Made by a program: the position numbers and the translations under genes. From positions 62,001 through 126,000 of the forward strand of contig NZ_SMDS01000018.1 of assembly GCF_013753875.1 (NCBI RefSeq): a DNA stretch of 64,000 nucleotides. Reading direction: 5' to 3'. This DNA comes from Candidatus Pantoea persica (GTDB taxonomy: Bacteria; Pseudomonadota; Gammaproteobacteria; Enterobacterales; Enterobacteriaceae). Position 1 is the stretch's first letter; each line of letters opens with the position of its first letter. Below the pieces are notes generated by a model, which saw only the letters and a program-made list of their open reading frames with translations, was not told the DNA's origin and did not search any database. This document shows positions 10,560 to 20,668 of this stretch, piece after piece.

Positions 10560-10891
10560 CCTGACCGGCTTCGGGGGTTCGGGGGAGGGGGATAGTCCAG
10601 CGCCTCGCCCGCCGGCGTCCAGCCGCGGCGCTCGTAATAGTCGCCGAAGGTGGACCAGAGCCACAGGTGGTGGTGGCCGCGCTGCCGCGCATAGTCGATT
10701 ACATGCTGCTGCAGCGCCCTGCCCGCGTCGTCGACGGCGACGAAGGTCACAGGAAACTCTGCCCCGCGTAACAAGCTTTCCACCACGCTGGCCATAAAGG
10801 CGCGATCGTTGTCGGCGTCAAAGGCGCGCTACAGCCAGTCGGTTACCCTGTCGGCGTGCTGCGGCGCGTCGCGCAAAGAGAGGATGTTCAC
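10560..10891 (-). pseudogene. GNAT-family N-acetyltransferase, degraded
   Basis: A small acetyltransferase-like gene between galR and lysA, probably starting GTG at 10891 (VNILSLRDAPQHADRVTDWL). A TAG at 10829-10831 interrupts it after DWL. VVESLLRGAEFPVTFVAVDD is the beginning of the GNAT core. The acetyl-CoA binding strand and R/Q-x-x-G-x-G/A loop are missing because VDDAG jumps straight to RALQQHVIDYARQRG. The end HHHLWLWSTFGDYYERRGW is a typical GNAT C-terminus. The substrate is unknown. The 3' end runs into the end of galR on the other strand. Confidence 0.6.
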
Positions 10892-10903
10892 CGATGGCCC
10901 ACC

Positions 10904-12160
10904 TTAGCCCAGCTCCAGCGCCAGCAGTTCCTGAATGGTCTGCGCGCGGCGGATTTCGCGCGGCTTGCCCTGCTCGAACAGCACCTCAGGGATCAGCGGA
11001 CGGCTGTTGTAGTTAGAGGACATTGAAGAGCCATAGGCGCCGGTGTCGTGAAACACCAGATAGTCGCCCACCTGCGCCGCCGGCAGCGCGCGCGTCTCGA
11101 CCTTGCCGCCCTCCAGCTGGGTAAAGACGTCGCCCGATTCGCACAGCGGTCCGGCAACCACGGAGTCGAGGGTCGACTCTTCGTCGATCGCGCGACCGTC
11201 GCCCGCCAGCAGCGAAATATGGTGGTAGCTGCCGTACATCGAGGGGCGCATCAGGTCGCTGAAGCCCGCGTCCACCAGCACGAAGTGGCGGCTGCCCATC
11301 GCCTTCACCGCGCGCACCTGCGACACTAGCACGCCCGATTCGGCCACCAGGAAACGGCCTGGCTCAATCTCCAGCTTGACCGGATGGCCAAGATGGGCGG
11401 CGATGCGCTGACGCGCCGCGTCCCACAGGCCGAAATAGTACGCGGTGTCGATCGCCTCTTCGCCGAAGCGGTAGGGAATGGCGAGGCCGCCGCCCGCCGA
11501 GATCGCCTTCAGGTCATGGCCGAGGCCGATGACCTGACCCACCATGGCGTCGCATACCTGCTGCAGGTGCCCGTAGTCGACGCCGGAACCGATATGCATA
11601 TGCAGCCCTACCAGGCGCAGGCCGTGCTGTTCAATCGCCGCCAGCGCCAGCGGCAGATCGCTGTGCCAGATGCCGTGCTTGCTGTTTTCGCCGCCGGTGT
11701 TGGTTTTCTGGCTGTGGCCGTGGCCAAAACCGGGGTTGATGCGCAGCCATACCTCATGGCCAGGCGACGCCTCGCCGAGCTGGTGCAGCATATCCACCGA
11801 GCCAGCGTTGACCGGCACCTTCAATTCGGCGACGCGCGCCAGCGTCGGGCGGTCAAACACGTCGGCGGTAAAGACAATATCGTCGCCGCCCGGCTGATAG
11901 CCCGCCGCCAGCGCGCGCTCAATCTCTCCCAGCGAGACCGAATCGACCTCGACCCCCGCCGCGCGCATTAGGCGCAGAATATGGATATTGGAGCAGGCTT
12001 TCTGCGCGAAGCGCACCACGTCGAAGGCGTGCAGCTGGGCAATGCGATGCTCAATAATCGCGGCGTCGTAGGCCCAGAACGGGCCGGTGTAGCACTGCGC
12101 CAACGGCAGCAGCTGCGCGGCGTTGAGCGCGGTGGTCGTGTCGGTTAACGGACGTGGCAT
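10904..12160 (-). CDS. lysA: Diaminopimelate decarboxylase LysA
   Basis: Intact 418-residue PLP enzyme that decarboxylates meso-diaminopimelate to L-lysine, the last step of lysine synthesis. The Schiff-base Lys is K54 in VRFAQKACSN; HIGSGVDY, the phosphate-binding AISAGGG and the CESGDVF motif are present. The start MPRPLTD (ATG 12160-12158) is preceded by AGGAG at good spacing; a longer open frame upstream overlaps lysR and has no similarity. It is divergent from lysR, its activator, across a 97-bp gap, as in E. coli. Unlike the neighbouring genes it carries no lesion, so lysine synthesis is under selection. Confidence 0.96.
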   Translation of the reverse strand: MPRPLTDTTTALNAAQLLPLAQCYTGPFWAYDAAIIEHRIAQLHAFDVVRFAQKACSNIHILRLMRAAGVEVDSVSLGEIERALAAGYQPGGDDIVFTADVFDRPTLARVAELKVPVNAGSVDMLHQLGEASPGHEVWLRINPGFGHGHSQKTNTGGENSKHGIWHSDLPLALAAIEQHGLRLVGLHMHIGSGVDYGHLQQVCDAMVGQVIGLGHDLKAISAGGGLAIPYRFGEEAIDTAYYFGLWDAARQRIAAHLGHPVKLEIEPGRFLVAESGVLVSQVRAVKAMGSRHFVLVDAGFSDLMRPSMYGSYHHISLLAGDGRAIDEESTLDSVVAGPLCESGDVFTQLEGGKVETRALPAAQVGDYLVFHDTGAYGSSMSSNYNSRPLIPEVLFEQGKPREIRRAQTIQELLALELG

Positions 12161-12257
12161 AGCAATTCTCCTATGGTTTCCCCCATTAGGCCAGAAGCAT
12201 GTCATGCTGAAAAATATCTGTTTTAATAGCATCTATGCAAAATGGATATGGTTGACA

Positions 12258-13178
12258 ATGGCGAAGATAAACTGGCGGCACATTGAGATTTTCCATGCGG
12301 TGATGACCAGCGGCAGCCTGACGCAGGCCGCCGCGCTGCTCAACACCTCGCAACCTACCGTCAGCCGCGAGCTAGCGCGGTTGGAGAAGCAGCTGGCGCT
12401 GACGCTGTTTGCGCGCGTGCGCGGTCGGCTGCAGCCCACGGTGCAGGGCCTGCGCCTGTTCGAGGAGGTACAGCGCTCATGGTACGGCCTCGATCGCATC
12501 ATGGAGGCGGCAGACGGGCTGCGGCAGTTTCGCCAGGACGAGCTGTCGATCGCCTGCCTGCCGGTCTTTTCCCAGTCGCTGCTGCCGCCGCTGGTGCAGC
12601 CTTTTATGCAGCGCTACCCCGACGTCAGCCTGAACATCATTCCGCAGGAGCCGCCGCTGCTGGAGGAGTGGCTGTCGGCGCAGCGCTACGATCTCGGCCT
12701 CACCGAGACCCAGCACGCCCCGGTCGGCACCGAACGCCTGCCGCTGCTGACCTGCGACGAGGTGTGCGTGCTGCCGCAGCAGCATCCGCTATGTCAGTGC
12801 AAGGTGCTGACGCCGCAGGATTTCACCGGAGAAAACTACGTCAGCCTGTCGCGCCACGACAGCTATCGCCAGCTGCTGGATACCCTGTTTCATGAGAATG
12901 GCGTAGAGCGCCGGCTAGCGCTGGAGACGCACAGCGCGGCATCGGTGTGCGCGATGGTGCACGCGGGGGTTGGCATTTCGGTGGTGAATCCGCTGACGGC
13001 GCTCGATTATGCCGACAGCGGCGTGGTGATGCGCCGGTTCAGCGTCGCGGTGCCCTTTACCGTCAGCCTGGTGCGGCCGCTGCACCGACCGGCGTCGGCG
13101 CTGGTATCGGCCTTTATCGACCACCTGCGGGAGCAGGTGGCCGACTTTCCTCAGCGCATCGCCGAGCGGCTGGCCTAG
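12258..13178 (+). CDS. lysR: LysR, activator of lysA
   Basis: Intact 306-residue LysR-type regulator, the founding member. The winged HTH occupies about residues 20-40 (GSLTQAAALLNTSQPTVSRELARLE), followed by an effector domain (ACLPVFSQSLLPPLVQPF, THSAASVCAMVHAGVGISVV). The start MAKINWRHIEIFHAV matches the family; the open frame upstream of this ATG overlaps lysA and is not used. Divergent from lysA, it activates it when diaminopimelate is present and lysine is low. The stop is TAG, so TAG remains a normal terminator in this genome. Its 3' end overlaps the next gene, on the other strand, by 4 bp. Confidence 0.95.
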   Translation: MAKINWRHIEIFHAVMTSGSLTQAAALLNTSQPTVSRELARLEKQLALTLFARVRGRLQPTVQGLRLFEEVQRSWYGLDRIMEAADGLRQFRQDELSIACLPVFSQSLLPPLVQPFMQRYPDVSLNIIPQEPPLLEEWLSAQRYDLGLTETQHAPVGTERLPLLTCDEVCVLPQQHPLCQCKVLTPQDFTGENYVSLSRHDSYRQLLDTLFHENGVERRLALETHSAASVCAMVHAGVGISVVNPLTALDYADSGVVMRRFSVAVPFTVSLVRPLHRPASALVSAFIDHLREQVADFPQRIAERLA

Positions 13179-14347
13179 GCGCGCACCGCCGAAGCGTTGC
13201 CGCGCGATTTGCGGAAGGTGATTAGGCAGATCGCCAAGCCGATGGAGGCCAGCGCCGTGGCGACGACCGGCACGGCGGTCAAGGCGTATCCCCGGCTGAT
13301 AACAGCGCCGCCGACCCAGGCGTCCAGCGCGTTGCCGACGTTGAAGGCGGAGATATTCAGGGTCGACACCAGGTTCGACGCCTCTTTGCCGTGGTGCACC
13401 ACGTTAATCTGCAGGCCCAGCAAGGTGGCGAAGGTTGCCATCGCCCACAGGAACAGCGTCACCTCCGCCAGCAACAGCGCATGGCTGGTCCAGCTGAACA
13501 GCAGTGAGAAGATGGCGATCGGCGAGAAGCTGAGGATCAGGCTGAAAGAGACCTTCCAGTCCGCCAGCTTGCCGCCGAGGATGTTGCCGACAGTGAGGCC
13601 GGCGCCGATTAGGAACAGCGTCCAGCTGACGCCGCGCGCGCTGATGCCGGTGACCTGCAGCAGCAGCGCGATATAACTGAACAGCGCGAACATCGCCGCG
13701 GCGAAAAACACCGTCATCAGCAGCGACAGCTACAGCTTGCCGTTGGCCAGCGCGCTGATTTCGCTCGCCAGATGCACCGGCTTTTCCTCTTTATTGGCCG
13801 GCAGGCTGACGATCAGGGCGATAAAGGCCAGGATGTCGATAATGGCGACGTCCCAGAAGGTGGCGCGCCAGCCAAACAGCTGACCGAACCAGGTGCCGAG
13901 CGGCACGCCGAGCACGTTGGCCAGCGTCAGGCCGGTAAACATCAGCGCTACCACCGACGCCTGGCGGCTCAGCGCCACCAGGCTGGCCGCCACCACGGCG
14001 CCAATGCCGAAGAAGGCGCCGTGACAGAGCGCGGTGACGATGCGCGCCATCATCAGCAGGTTATAGGTATAGGCGAGCGCGCACAGCGCGTTACCGACGA
14101 TAAAGATGCTCATCAGCAGGATAAGCGTCTTTTTGCGCGGCAGTCGGGCGGTCAACAGCGCCATGATGGGCGCGTCGATGGCGACGCCGAGCGCATAGCT
14201 GCTGATCAGCCAGTCTGCCGACGGAATCGAGACCCGCAGGTCGCCCGCCACCTCGGGCAGCAGGCCCATGATGACAAACTCGGTGGTTCCAATCGCAAAC
14301 GCACTCAGCGCCAGCGCCAGCGCCAGTAAAGCAACAGGGCATAACAC
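13175..14347 (-). pseudogene. AraJ-like MFS efflux transporter interrupted by one TAG
   Basis: A 12-helix major facilitator of the AraJ/DHA1 type. The N-terminal half has FAIGTTEFVIMGLLPEVAGDL, the loop between helices 2 and 3, and six hydrophobic segments; the C-terminal half resumes as LSLLMTVFFAAAMFALFSY and continues to the end. The only clear lesion is a single TAG at 13730-13732 (after ISALANGKL), where Trp or Gln would be read. The apparent start is GTG at 14347; an ATG nearby is in a different frame, so a small indel at the 5' end is possible. In sequence terms this is the least damaged broken gene here, either recently lost or readable by an amber suppressor. Confidence 0.75.
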
Positions 14348-14709
14348 ACTCTCCCAATCAGTAAGCAGGTGAACGCCGCAGCGGACGCCGGGCGCGGACG
14401 GTTATAAAAATTTGAACTTCATCACGGCGAGTATTAAATCATAGCCGTCTGTTTGCATACACCCTGCGTGCGGCAAGGCTCTTTTGCCCGAGGCGCCACA
14501 ATCGCGCGGCGCACGCCTGATAAAAACTTAACAATCTATCCTTAACACCCTGCCCGCATTACGCGCTACGCTTGATGGCGTGAGAAACGTCGGTTGTCAG
14601 CAATCGTGCTTTTCACGCTGAATCAATAAGGTAAAGGAAGGTCGCGCCTTGCCAATACCCCAAAGGGATCGTCAGAAAATGTGAAGTCATTCTTTAGCGG
14701 GGAGAGAAA
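14348..14709. other. Intergenic region without a recognised gene
   Basis: About 360 bp between the divergent AraJ-like pseudogene and the serine-protease pseudogene. It must hold both promoters, but no operator or RNA was recognised. A ribosome-binding site (GGGGAGAG) lies just before 14710. Confidence 0.5.
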
Positions 14710-15326
14710 ATGCAGCGGCTAATCGCCCTGATGGCGCTCTTGTGTGAGTGGCTGTTCCGTGGGCACTATGAGTACAGCAGCGAAGCGCAAAAGCGCGTTG
14801 ATATGACCTATACTGGCATCCCGACCGCGCTGGGGTTGGGCACGCTGGGCACCACCATTCAGCTCACGCGGAGTACAGCCTGACTGCCGCGCACATCGCT
14901 AAATTTTCGCTCTATCGCGTCAAGGCCTAGCATCCAGAGTGCGATATCGCCGTGGTTTACCATAAAAACAGCGAAACCAATCTGCTGCCGCGCTTTCGCA
15001 ACAGCCGCATCGGCGATAAGGTAAATCTCTACGGCTACAGCTTTATCAGCGCCATGCCGGTCAGCTCCAGCGGCGAAAATCTCATCAACACCTCGCTGGC
15101 GAACAGCTGGAACAAGGCGGAATGCGTGGTGGTGGCGGCCAATGCCAGCGTGGTGAAGGGGATGTCGGGCGGCGCGGTCTACAAGGCCTCGGACGATACC
15201 CTGGCAGGGGGGGATCGTCGGCTACAGCAGCCGCATCGACGATAACCTGAGCGGGAAAACCCTCTACCGCGACGTCGCCTCTACGTGCCCTACGCGCGCT
15301 TCGAGGTGTGGCTGAACGGCGTATAG
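14710..15326 (+). pseudogene. Trypsin-like serine protease lipoprotein, degraded
   Basis: The start MQRLIALMALL with SGCSVGTM in the next frame indicates a lipoprotein signal. The chymotrypsin-fold triad can still be located: His in LTAAHIAKF, Asp in ECDIAVVYHK and Ser in GMSGGAVYK. Between them lie frameshifts near 14750, 14820 and 14880, a TAG at 14928-14930 and, after DDTLAGG, a one-base insertion in a run of G. It ends with ARFEVWLNGV and TAG. About 200 codons, a small secreted protease of unknown target. It has no counterpart at this place in E. coli, so it is an accessory gene of this lineage. Confidence 0.72.
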
Positions 15327-15353
15327 TGAAGTCCTGACGGTCAGATAAAAGAA

Positions 15354-15374
15354 AAGGCCGGAAAATCCGGCCTT
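15354..15374 (-). terminator. Rho-independent terminator of lysS
   Basis: An 8-bp inverted repeat (AAGGCCGG ... CCGGCCTT) with a 5-nt loop lies 41 bp after the lysS stop; on the minus strand it is followed by TTTTCTTTT. The plus-strand side has no T-tract, so it serves lysS. Confidence 0.8.
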
Positions 15375-15414
15375 AGTGGCTATCAGCCTGATGCATACGC
15401 GGGTGGCTTTTTCG

Positions 15415-16935
15415 TTACTTCGCGGTCGGGCGCAGCGCCGGGAACAGGATCACGTCGCGAATGGTATGGCTGTTGGTGAACAGCATGACCATGCGGTCAA
15501 TACCGATGCCCAGACCCGCCGTCGGCGGCAGACCGTGCTCCAGCGCCGTCACGTAGTCTTCATCGAAGAACATCGCTTCGTCGTCGCCAGCGTCTTTCGC
15601 ATTTACCTGCTGCCGGAAACGCTCCGCCTGATCTTCCGCGTCGTTCAGCTCCGAGAAGCCGTTGCCGATTTCGCGGCCGCCGATAAAGAACTCAAAGCGG
15701 TCGGTGATCTCCGGGTTCTCGTCGTTGCGGCGCGCCAGCGGCGACACCTCCGCCGGGTATTCGGTGATAAAGGTCGGCTGGATCAGGTGCGCTTCCGCCG
15801 TCTCTTCGAAGATCTCCGTCACCACTCGGCCCAGACCCCAGCTCTTCTCGACTTTGATGCCGATCGACTGCGCAATCGCCACCGCCTTGTCGAAATCGTC
15901 CAGATCCGCCAGATCGGTTTCCGGGCGGTACTTTTTGATCGCTTCGCGCATGGTCAGCTGCTCAAACGGCTTGCCGAAGTCGAACTCCTGGTCGCCGTAA
16001 GGCACTTTAGTGGTGCCCAGTACGTCCTGCGCCAAGGTGCGGAACAAGCTTTCAGTCAGCTCGATCAGATCTTTGTAGTCCGCGTAGGCCATATAGAGTT
16101 CCATCATGGTGAACTCAGGATTATGGCGCGGCGAGATGCCTTCGTTACGGAAGTTGCGGTTGATCTCGAACACGCGATCGAAGCCGCCCACGACCAGACG
16201 CTTCAGGTAAAGCTCTGGCGCGATACGCAGATACATGTCGATATCGAGCGCGTTGTGATGGGTGATAAAGGGACGCGCGGAGGCGCCGCCCGGGATCACC
16301 TGCATCATCGGGGTTTCCACTTCCATAAAGTCGCGGCCAACCATGAACTGGCGGATGCCGGCCATGATTTTTGAGCGCACCACAAAAGTGTGACGCGATT
16401 CGTCGTTGGCGATCAAATCGAGGTAGCGCTGGCGATAGCGCGTCTCCTGATCAGCCAGGCCGTGGAATTTGTCCGACAGCGGACGCAGCGCCTTGGTCAG
16501 CAGGCGCAGCTCGTGGCAGTGAATCGACAGCTCGCCGGTTTTGGTTTTAAACAGCTTGCCGCGCGCGCCGAGGATATCGCCGAGATCCCACTTCTTGAAC
16601 TGCTCGTTGTAGACGCCTTCCGCCAGGTCGTCGCGCGCCACGTAGAGCTGAATGCGGCCACCAACGTCTTGCAGGGTGACGAACGACGCCTTGCCCATAA
16701 TGCGGCGCGTCATCATGCGGCCCGCAACGCTGACCTCGATGCCGAGGTCTTCCAGCTCTTCGTTGCTCTTCTCGTCATACTGCGCGTGCAGCGCGTCGGA
16801 GGTCGCGTCACGACGGAAATCGTTAGGAAACGCCACGCCGTTTTCACGCAGCGCACTGAGTTTTTCGCGACGCGTTTTCAGTTCGTTATTTAACTCAAGG
16901 GCGGCGTCAGCGCTCAGGGGTTGTTGTTCAGACAT
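15415..16935 (-). CDS. lysS: Lysyl-tRNA synthetase LysS
   Basis: Intact 506-residue class II aminoacyl-tRNA synthetase charging tRNA-Lys; E. coli LysS has 505. The N-terminal OB-fold anticodon-binding domain ([22 protein letters not shown]) is followed by the catalytic core with motif 2 ([14 protein letters not shown]) and motif 3 ([13 protein letters not shown]). It lies 9 bp downstream of prfB and is cotranscribed with it, as in E. coli. Ends in TAA with a terminator downstream. No sign of decay. Confidence 0.97.
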   Translation of the reverse strand: MSEQQPLSADAALELNNELKTRREKLSALRENGVAFPNDFRRDATSDALHAQYDEKSNEELEDLGIEVSVAGRMMTRRIMGKASFVTLQDVGGRIQLYVARDDLAEGVYNEQFKKWDLGDILGARGKLFKTKTGELSIHCHELRLLTKALRPLSDKFHGLADQETRYRQRYLDLIANDESRHTFVVRSKIMAGIRQFMVGRDFMEVETPMMQVIPGGASARPFITHHNALDIDMYLRIAPELYLKRLVVGGFDRVFEINRNFRNEGISPRHNPEFTMMELYMAYADYKDLIELTESLFRTLAQDVLGTTKVPYGDQEFDFGKPFEQLTMREAIKKYRPETDLADLDDFDKAVAIAQSIGIKVEKSWGLGRVVTEIFEETAEAHLIQPTFITEYPAEVSPLARRNDENPEITDRFEFFIGGREIGNGFSELNDAEDQAERFRQQVNAKDAGDDEAMFFDEDYVTALEHGLPPTAGLGIGIDRMVMLFTNSHTIRDVILFPALRPTAK

Positions 16936-16944
16936 GTCGGTTCC

Positions 16945-18043
16945 TTATAGCCCTGCTTTTAAGCTTGCTTCGATAAAACGGTCAAGATCGCCATCCAGCA
17001 CCGCCTGGGTGTTGCAGGTTTCCACGCCGGTGCGCAGATCCTTGATGCGGGAGTCGTCCAGCACGTAGGAGCGAATCTGGCTGCCCCATCCTATATTGGA
17101 CTTGTTATCTTCCAGCGCCTGCTTCTCAGCACTTTTCTTTTGCATCTCAAGCTCGTACAGCTTCGCCTTAATCTGCTTCATCGCCTGATCTTTGTTCTTG
17201 TGCTGAGAACGGTTGTTCTGACACTGGGTTACCGTACCAGTGGGGATATGGGTAATACGCACCGCCGATTCGGTACGGTTAACGTGCTGCCCGCCCGCGC
17301 CCGACGCGCGGTAGACGTCAATACGCAGATCCGCCGGGTTGATGTCGATGTCGATATCGTCGTCGACTTCCGGATAGATAAAGGCAGAGCTGAATGAGGT
17401 GTGACGGCGGCCGCCGGAGTCGAACGGGCTTTTACGCACCAGGCGATGCACGCCGGTTTCGGTACGCAGCCAGCCAAAGGCGTAGTCACCTGAGACGCGA
17501 ATGGTTGCGGACTTGATGCCGGCGACTTCGCCTTCTGACTCTTCAATGATTTCGGTTTTAAAGCCTTTGGATTCGGCCCAGCGCAGATACATACGCATCA
17601 GCATGCTAGCCCAGTCCTGCGCTTCGGTACCGCCGGAACCAGCCTGCAGATCGATATAGCAGTCGGCGCTGTCATATTCGCCGGAGAACATGCGGCGGAA
17701 TTCCAGTTCGCCCAGCTTGCTCTCCAGCAGATCTAGCTCAGTGACCGCTTCGTCGAAGGTCTCTTCGTCTTCTGCTTCTACCGCCAGTTCAAGCAGACCC
17801 TGCACATCTTCTAGGCCCTGCGACATCTTATCCAGCGTTTGTACGAGCGCCTCCAGTGAGGAGCGCTCTTTGCCCAGAGCCTGCGCGCGTTCAGGCTCGT
17901 TCCAGACATCAGGCTGTTCCAGCTCAGCGTTTACTTCTTCGAGGAGTTCTTTCTTGGCATCGTAGTCAAAGATACCCCCTAAGAACGTCGCTGCGCTCGG
18001 TGAGGTCCTGGATGCGGTTTTTAACCGGATTGATTTCAAACAT
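16945..18043 (-). CDS. prfB: Peptide chain release factor 2, with programmed +1 frameshift
   Basis: RF2 reads UGA and UAA. The first 25 codons ([21 protein letters not shown] ...) end at an in-frame TGA (17968-17966) in the classic context AGGGGGTATCTTTGAC. The internal Shine-Dalgarno AGGGGG and the slippery CTT make ribosomes skip one base and continue as [12 protein letters not shown] to residue 365, an autoregulatory switch sensing RF2 level. The SPF tripeptide ([10 protein letters not shown]) and GGQ (GAGGQHVN) are present. The residue before SGAGGQ is Ala, as in most bacteria and unlike the Thr of E. coli K-12. Cys replaces the usual Arg in GVETRNTQ. Functional by appearance; this is not a pseudogene. 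Confidence 0.95.
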
Positions 18044-18196
18044 GGCTTTAGGGTCTTTTCGCTGAAGGTCGATATGTAGACCCCGCAGTCTAACTGAAAC
18101 AGCGGGGAGATTGTAGGGTTTCGCTCGCGACGCGGCGCGGCATCTTCCCAACGGGCCGCCGCGCGTCGGCGAACTGACGCCGGCGCTGGCCGGCGG

Positions 18197-19927
18197 CTAA
18201 TTAAGCGGCCAGAGATGCTCGATAATCAGCTGCACCGAGCGGTTGCCGCGATACTCGTTGATATCGAGCTTGTAGGCCAGCTCGACCTGGCGCACGCTGC
18301 TGTCTGGCCACAGCGTGGTATCGACGTTAAAGGCGATGCCGTCGAGCAGCGGCCCGCCGCCGAGCGGCTCCAGCATCACCTTGAGGTGCCGTTCGCCCAC
18401 CAGACGCTGCTGCTGCAGCTTGAACTTGCCGTCAAAGGCGGGCTCCGGGAACGCCTGCCCCCACGGGCCCGCTTCGCGCAGAAGCTCGGCCGTTTGCAGG
18501 CTGAACTCGCCAGGCTGCAGCGCACCGTCCGACCAGACGATGCCCTGTAGCGCCTCTTCGCTCAACCACTCCCCCAGCAGCGCGACGAAGCGCTGGCGAA
18601 ACGCCTCGAACTGCGTCTCCTCCAGCGACAGGCCCGCCGCCATGGCGTGTCCACCGAACTTCAGCATCATGCCGGGATAGAGCGTATCGAGCCGCTCCAG
18701 CGCGTCGCGCAGATGCAGGCCAGGAATGGAGCGACCCGACCCTTTCAGCGTGCCGTCGCCCGCCGGCGCGAACGCGATGACCGGACGGTAGAAGCGCTCT
18801 TTCAGCCGCGAAGCGAGAATGCCGACCACGCCCTGGTGCCATTCCGGATGGTAAAAAGCCAGACCCAGCGGCAGATCGGTCTGCTTACGCTCCAGCTCCA
18901 TGCAGAGCGCCAGCGCCTCGCTCTGCATGCCCTGCTGGATCTCTTTGCGCGTCTGGTTCAGCGCATCCAGCTCGCTGGCCAGCATGCGCGCCTGGGCAAT
19001 ATCGTCGCTCAGCAGCAGCGCTACGCCGACCGACATATCATCGAGCCGTCCCGCCGCGTTCAGGCGCGGGCCGAGGGCGAAGCCGAGATCGCTCGCCAAC
19101 AGCTGCCGTGCGTCGCGGTTGGCGATCTCCAGCAGTGCGCGGATACCGGGGCGGCATTTTCCGGCGCGAATGCGGCTCAGCCCCTGCCATACCAGAATGC
19201 GGTTATTGACATCGAGCGGCACCACGTCGGCGACGGTACCGAGCGCCACCAGATCCAGCAGCTCCGCCAGGTTCGGCTCGGCGCGCGTAGCGCCAAACCA
19301 GCCCAGCTGACGCAGGTGGGCGCGCAGCGCCATCATCAGATAAAAGGCGACGCCCACGCCCGCCAGCGCGCGGGAGGGAAAGGCGCTGTCGTTCAGGTTG
19401 GGATTAACGATCGCCTCAGCGTCAGGCAGGGTGTCGCCCGGCAAATGGTGATCGGTGACCAGTACGGGGATGCCGTGCTGGTGCGCGCAGGCGATGCCGC
19501 TGTGCGAAGAGATGCCGTTGTCTACCGTCAGGATAAGCTGCGCGCCGCGCGCGCGTGCCTGCTCCACCACTTTCGGACTCAGGCCGTAGCCGTCGTCGAA
19601 GCGGTTGGGCACCAGATACTGAACGTTGTGGCCGCCCATGCTGCGCAGCGCCAGCACCGTCAACGCGGTGCTGGTGGCGCCGTCGGCGTCGAAGTCGCCC
19701 ACCACCATAATGCGCCGTCCGTCGAGCAGCGCCTGATACAGCAGCTCAACCGCGTCATCAAGCCCTTTCAGCGTCCCGAAGGGCAGCAGGTTTTTCGCGC
19801 CGCGTTCCAGCTCGGTCGCGCTGCGCACGCCGCGCTGCAGGTAGAGTCGTTTAAGCAGCGGCGGCAGATCTGCCGGGAGACGATCCTCGACGCCAATCGC
19901 GCGCCGCCGCAGTTCTACTGATTTCAT
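18197..19927 (-). CDS. recJ: Single-stranded-DNA exonuclease RecJ
   Basis: Intact 576-residue 5'-3' ssDNA exonuclease of the DHH superfamily, used in RecF-pathway recombination and mismatch repair. Phosphoesterase motifs: [34 protein letters not shown] and the DHHA1 signature [13 protein letters not shown]. Start ATG at 19927 ([11 protein letters not shown]) matches E. coli; two GTG codons upstream are in frame but fall within the dsbC stop region. It begins 9 bp after dsbC, in the conserved xerD-dsbC-recJ operon. Ends in TAG. Retained although many accessory genes are lost. Confidence 0.95.
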   Translation of the reverse strand: MKSVELRRRAIGVEDRLPADLPPLLKRLYLQRGVRSATELERGAKNLLPFGTLKGLDDAVELLYQALLDGRRIMVVGDFDADGATSTALTVLALRSMGGHNVQYLVPNRFDDGYGLSPKVVEQARARGAQLILTVDNGISSHSGIACAHQHGIPVLVTDHHLPGDTLPDAEAIVNPNLNDSAFPSRALAGVGVAFYLMMALRAHLRQLGWFGATRAEPNLAELLDLVALGTVADVVPLDVNNRILVWQGLSRIRAGKCRPGIRALLEIANRDARQLLASDLGFALGPRLNAAGRLDDMSVGVALLLSDDIAQARMLASELDALNQTRKEIQQGMQSEALALCMELERKQTDLPLGLAFYHPEWHQGVVGILASRLKERFYRPVIAFAPAGDGTLKGSGRSIPGLHLRDALERLDTLYPGMMLKFGGHAMAAGLSLEETQFEAFRQRFVALLGEWLSEEALQGIVWSDGALQPGEFSLQTAELLREAGPWGQAFPEPAFDGKFKLQQQRLVGERHLKVMLEPLGGGPLLDGIAFNVDTTLWPDSSVRQVELAYKLDINEYRGNRSVQLIIEHLWPLN

Positions 19928-19936
19928 CACTGCCAC

Positions 19937-20647
19937 TTAGCCACCGCGCTTCTGCTGATCCAGCACCTGTTTAAGTTCCTGCGGCCCCTGATAGCCCGGG
20001 ATCATCATGCCGGAGTCGGTCAGGATCGCCGGCGTGCCCTGAATGCCGTAGAGGATGCCCAGCTTGTAGTGCTGTTCAATGTCGATTTTGCAGCTGTCCG
20101 GCGTTCTCATCTGCGGCGCGTTGCCTTTCATCGCCTCGTCAAAGGCTTTGTTGCGACCGGCGGCGCACCAGATCGCCTTCATGGCGTTTTCCACCTGGCC
20201 ATGCACCCCTTCGCGCGGGAAGGCGAGATAGCGCACCGTAATGTCCAGCGCGTTGTAGTCCGCAATCTGCTCATGCAGCTTGCGGCAGTAGCCGCAGGTG
20301 ATATCGGTAAAGACGGTGATGACGTGCTGCTCTTTCGGCGCCTTATAGACGATCATCTGCGACGCCAGCGCCTCGACCTTTTTGTCGAGCAGCTGATTGG
20401 TGACGTTGACCGGCTGCACGCCGCTGACGTCGTAGAGCGGGCCCTGGATCATATGCTTGCCGTCTTCGGTCACGTAAATCACGTCGCTCTCCGTCATGAC
20501 GGTTTTAAAACCCGGCAGAGGCGCCGGCACGATTTCTGTCTGCTGCAGGCCCAGTTTTCTCAGGGACTGCAGGATCGCGCTGTCGTCAGCCTGAGCTGCG
20601 CGACTGAAGGCGTCAGCCAACAGAGCCAGCAGAAGAAATTTTTTCAT
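19937..20647 (-). CDS. dsbC: Periplasmic disulfide isomerase DsbC
   Basis: Intact 236-residue precursor. DsbC is a V-shaped dimer that reshuffles wrong disulfides in the periplasm and is kept reduced by DsbD. The active site is CGYC in FTDITCGYCRKLHEQ; a second Cys pair lies further on (IWCAAG ... PDSCKID). The N-terminal dimerisation domain is complete. The signal peptide MKKFLLLALLADAFSRAAQA has an Asp and an Arg inside what should be a neutral hydrophobic stretch, which may weaken export. It sits between xerD and recJ as in E. coli. Confidence 0.92.
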   Translation of the reverse strand: MKKFLLLALLADAFSRAAQADDSAILQSLRKLGLQQTEIVPAPLPGFKTVMTESDVIYVTEDGKHMIQGPLYDVSGVQPVNVTNQLLDKKVEALASQMIVYKAPKEQHVITVFTDITCGYCRKLHEQIADYNALDITVRYLAFPREGVHGQVENAMKAIWCAAGRNKAFDEAMKGNAPQMRTPDSCKIDIEQHYKLGILYGIQGTPAILTDSGMMIPGYQGPQELKQVLDQQKRGG

Positions 20648-20668
20648 CGCTTTTCCTTAGTTTCCGCG

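Noticed and set aside
15376-16374. 332-codon plus-strand open frame opposite lysS
   Set aside because: Antisense shadow of lysS; no ribosome-binding site or recognisable domain.
17966-17968. TGA after 25 codons of prfB taken as a pseudogene lesion
   Set aside because: The context AGGGGGTATCTTTGAC is the known programmed +1 frameshift of RF2.
18647-19921. Long plus-strand open frame of 424 codons opposite recJ
   Set aside because: It is antisense to an intact, strongly conserved recJ in GC-rich DNA and its translation is rich in Arg, Gln and His with no family resemblance.
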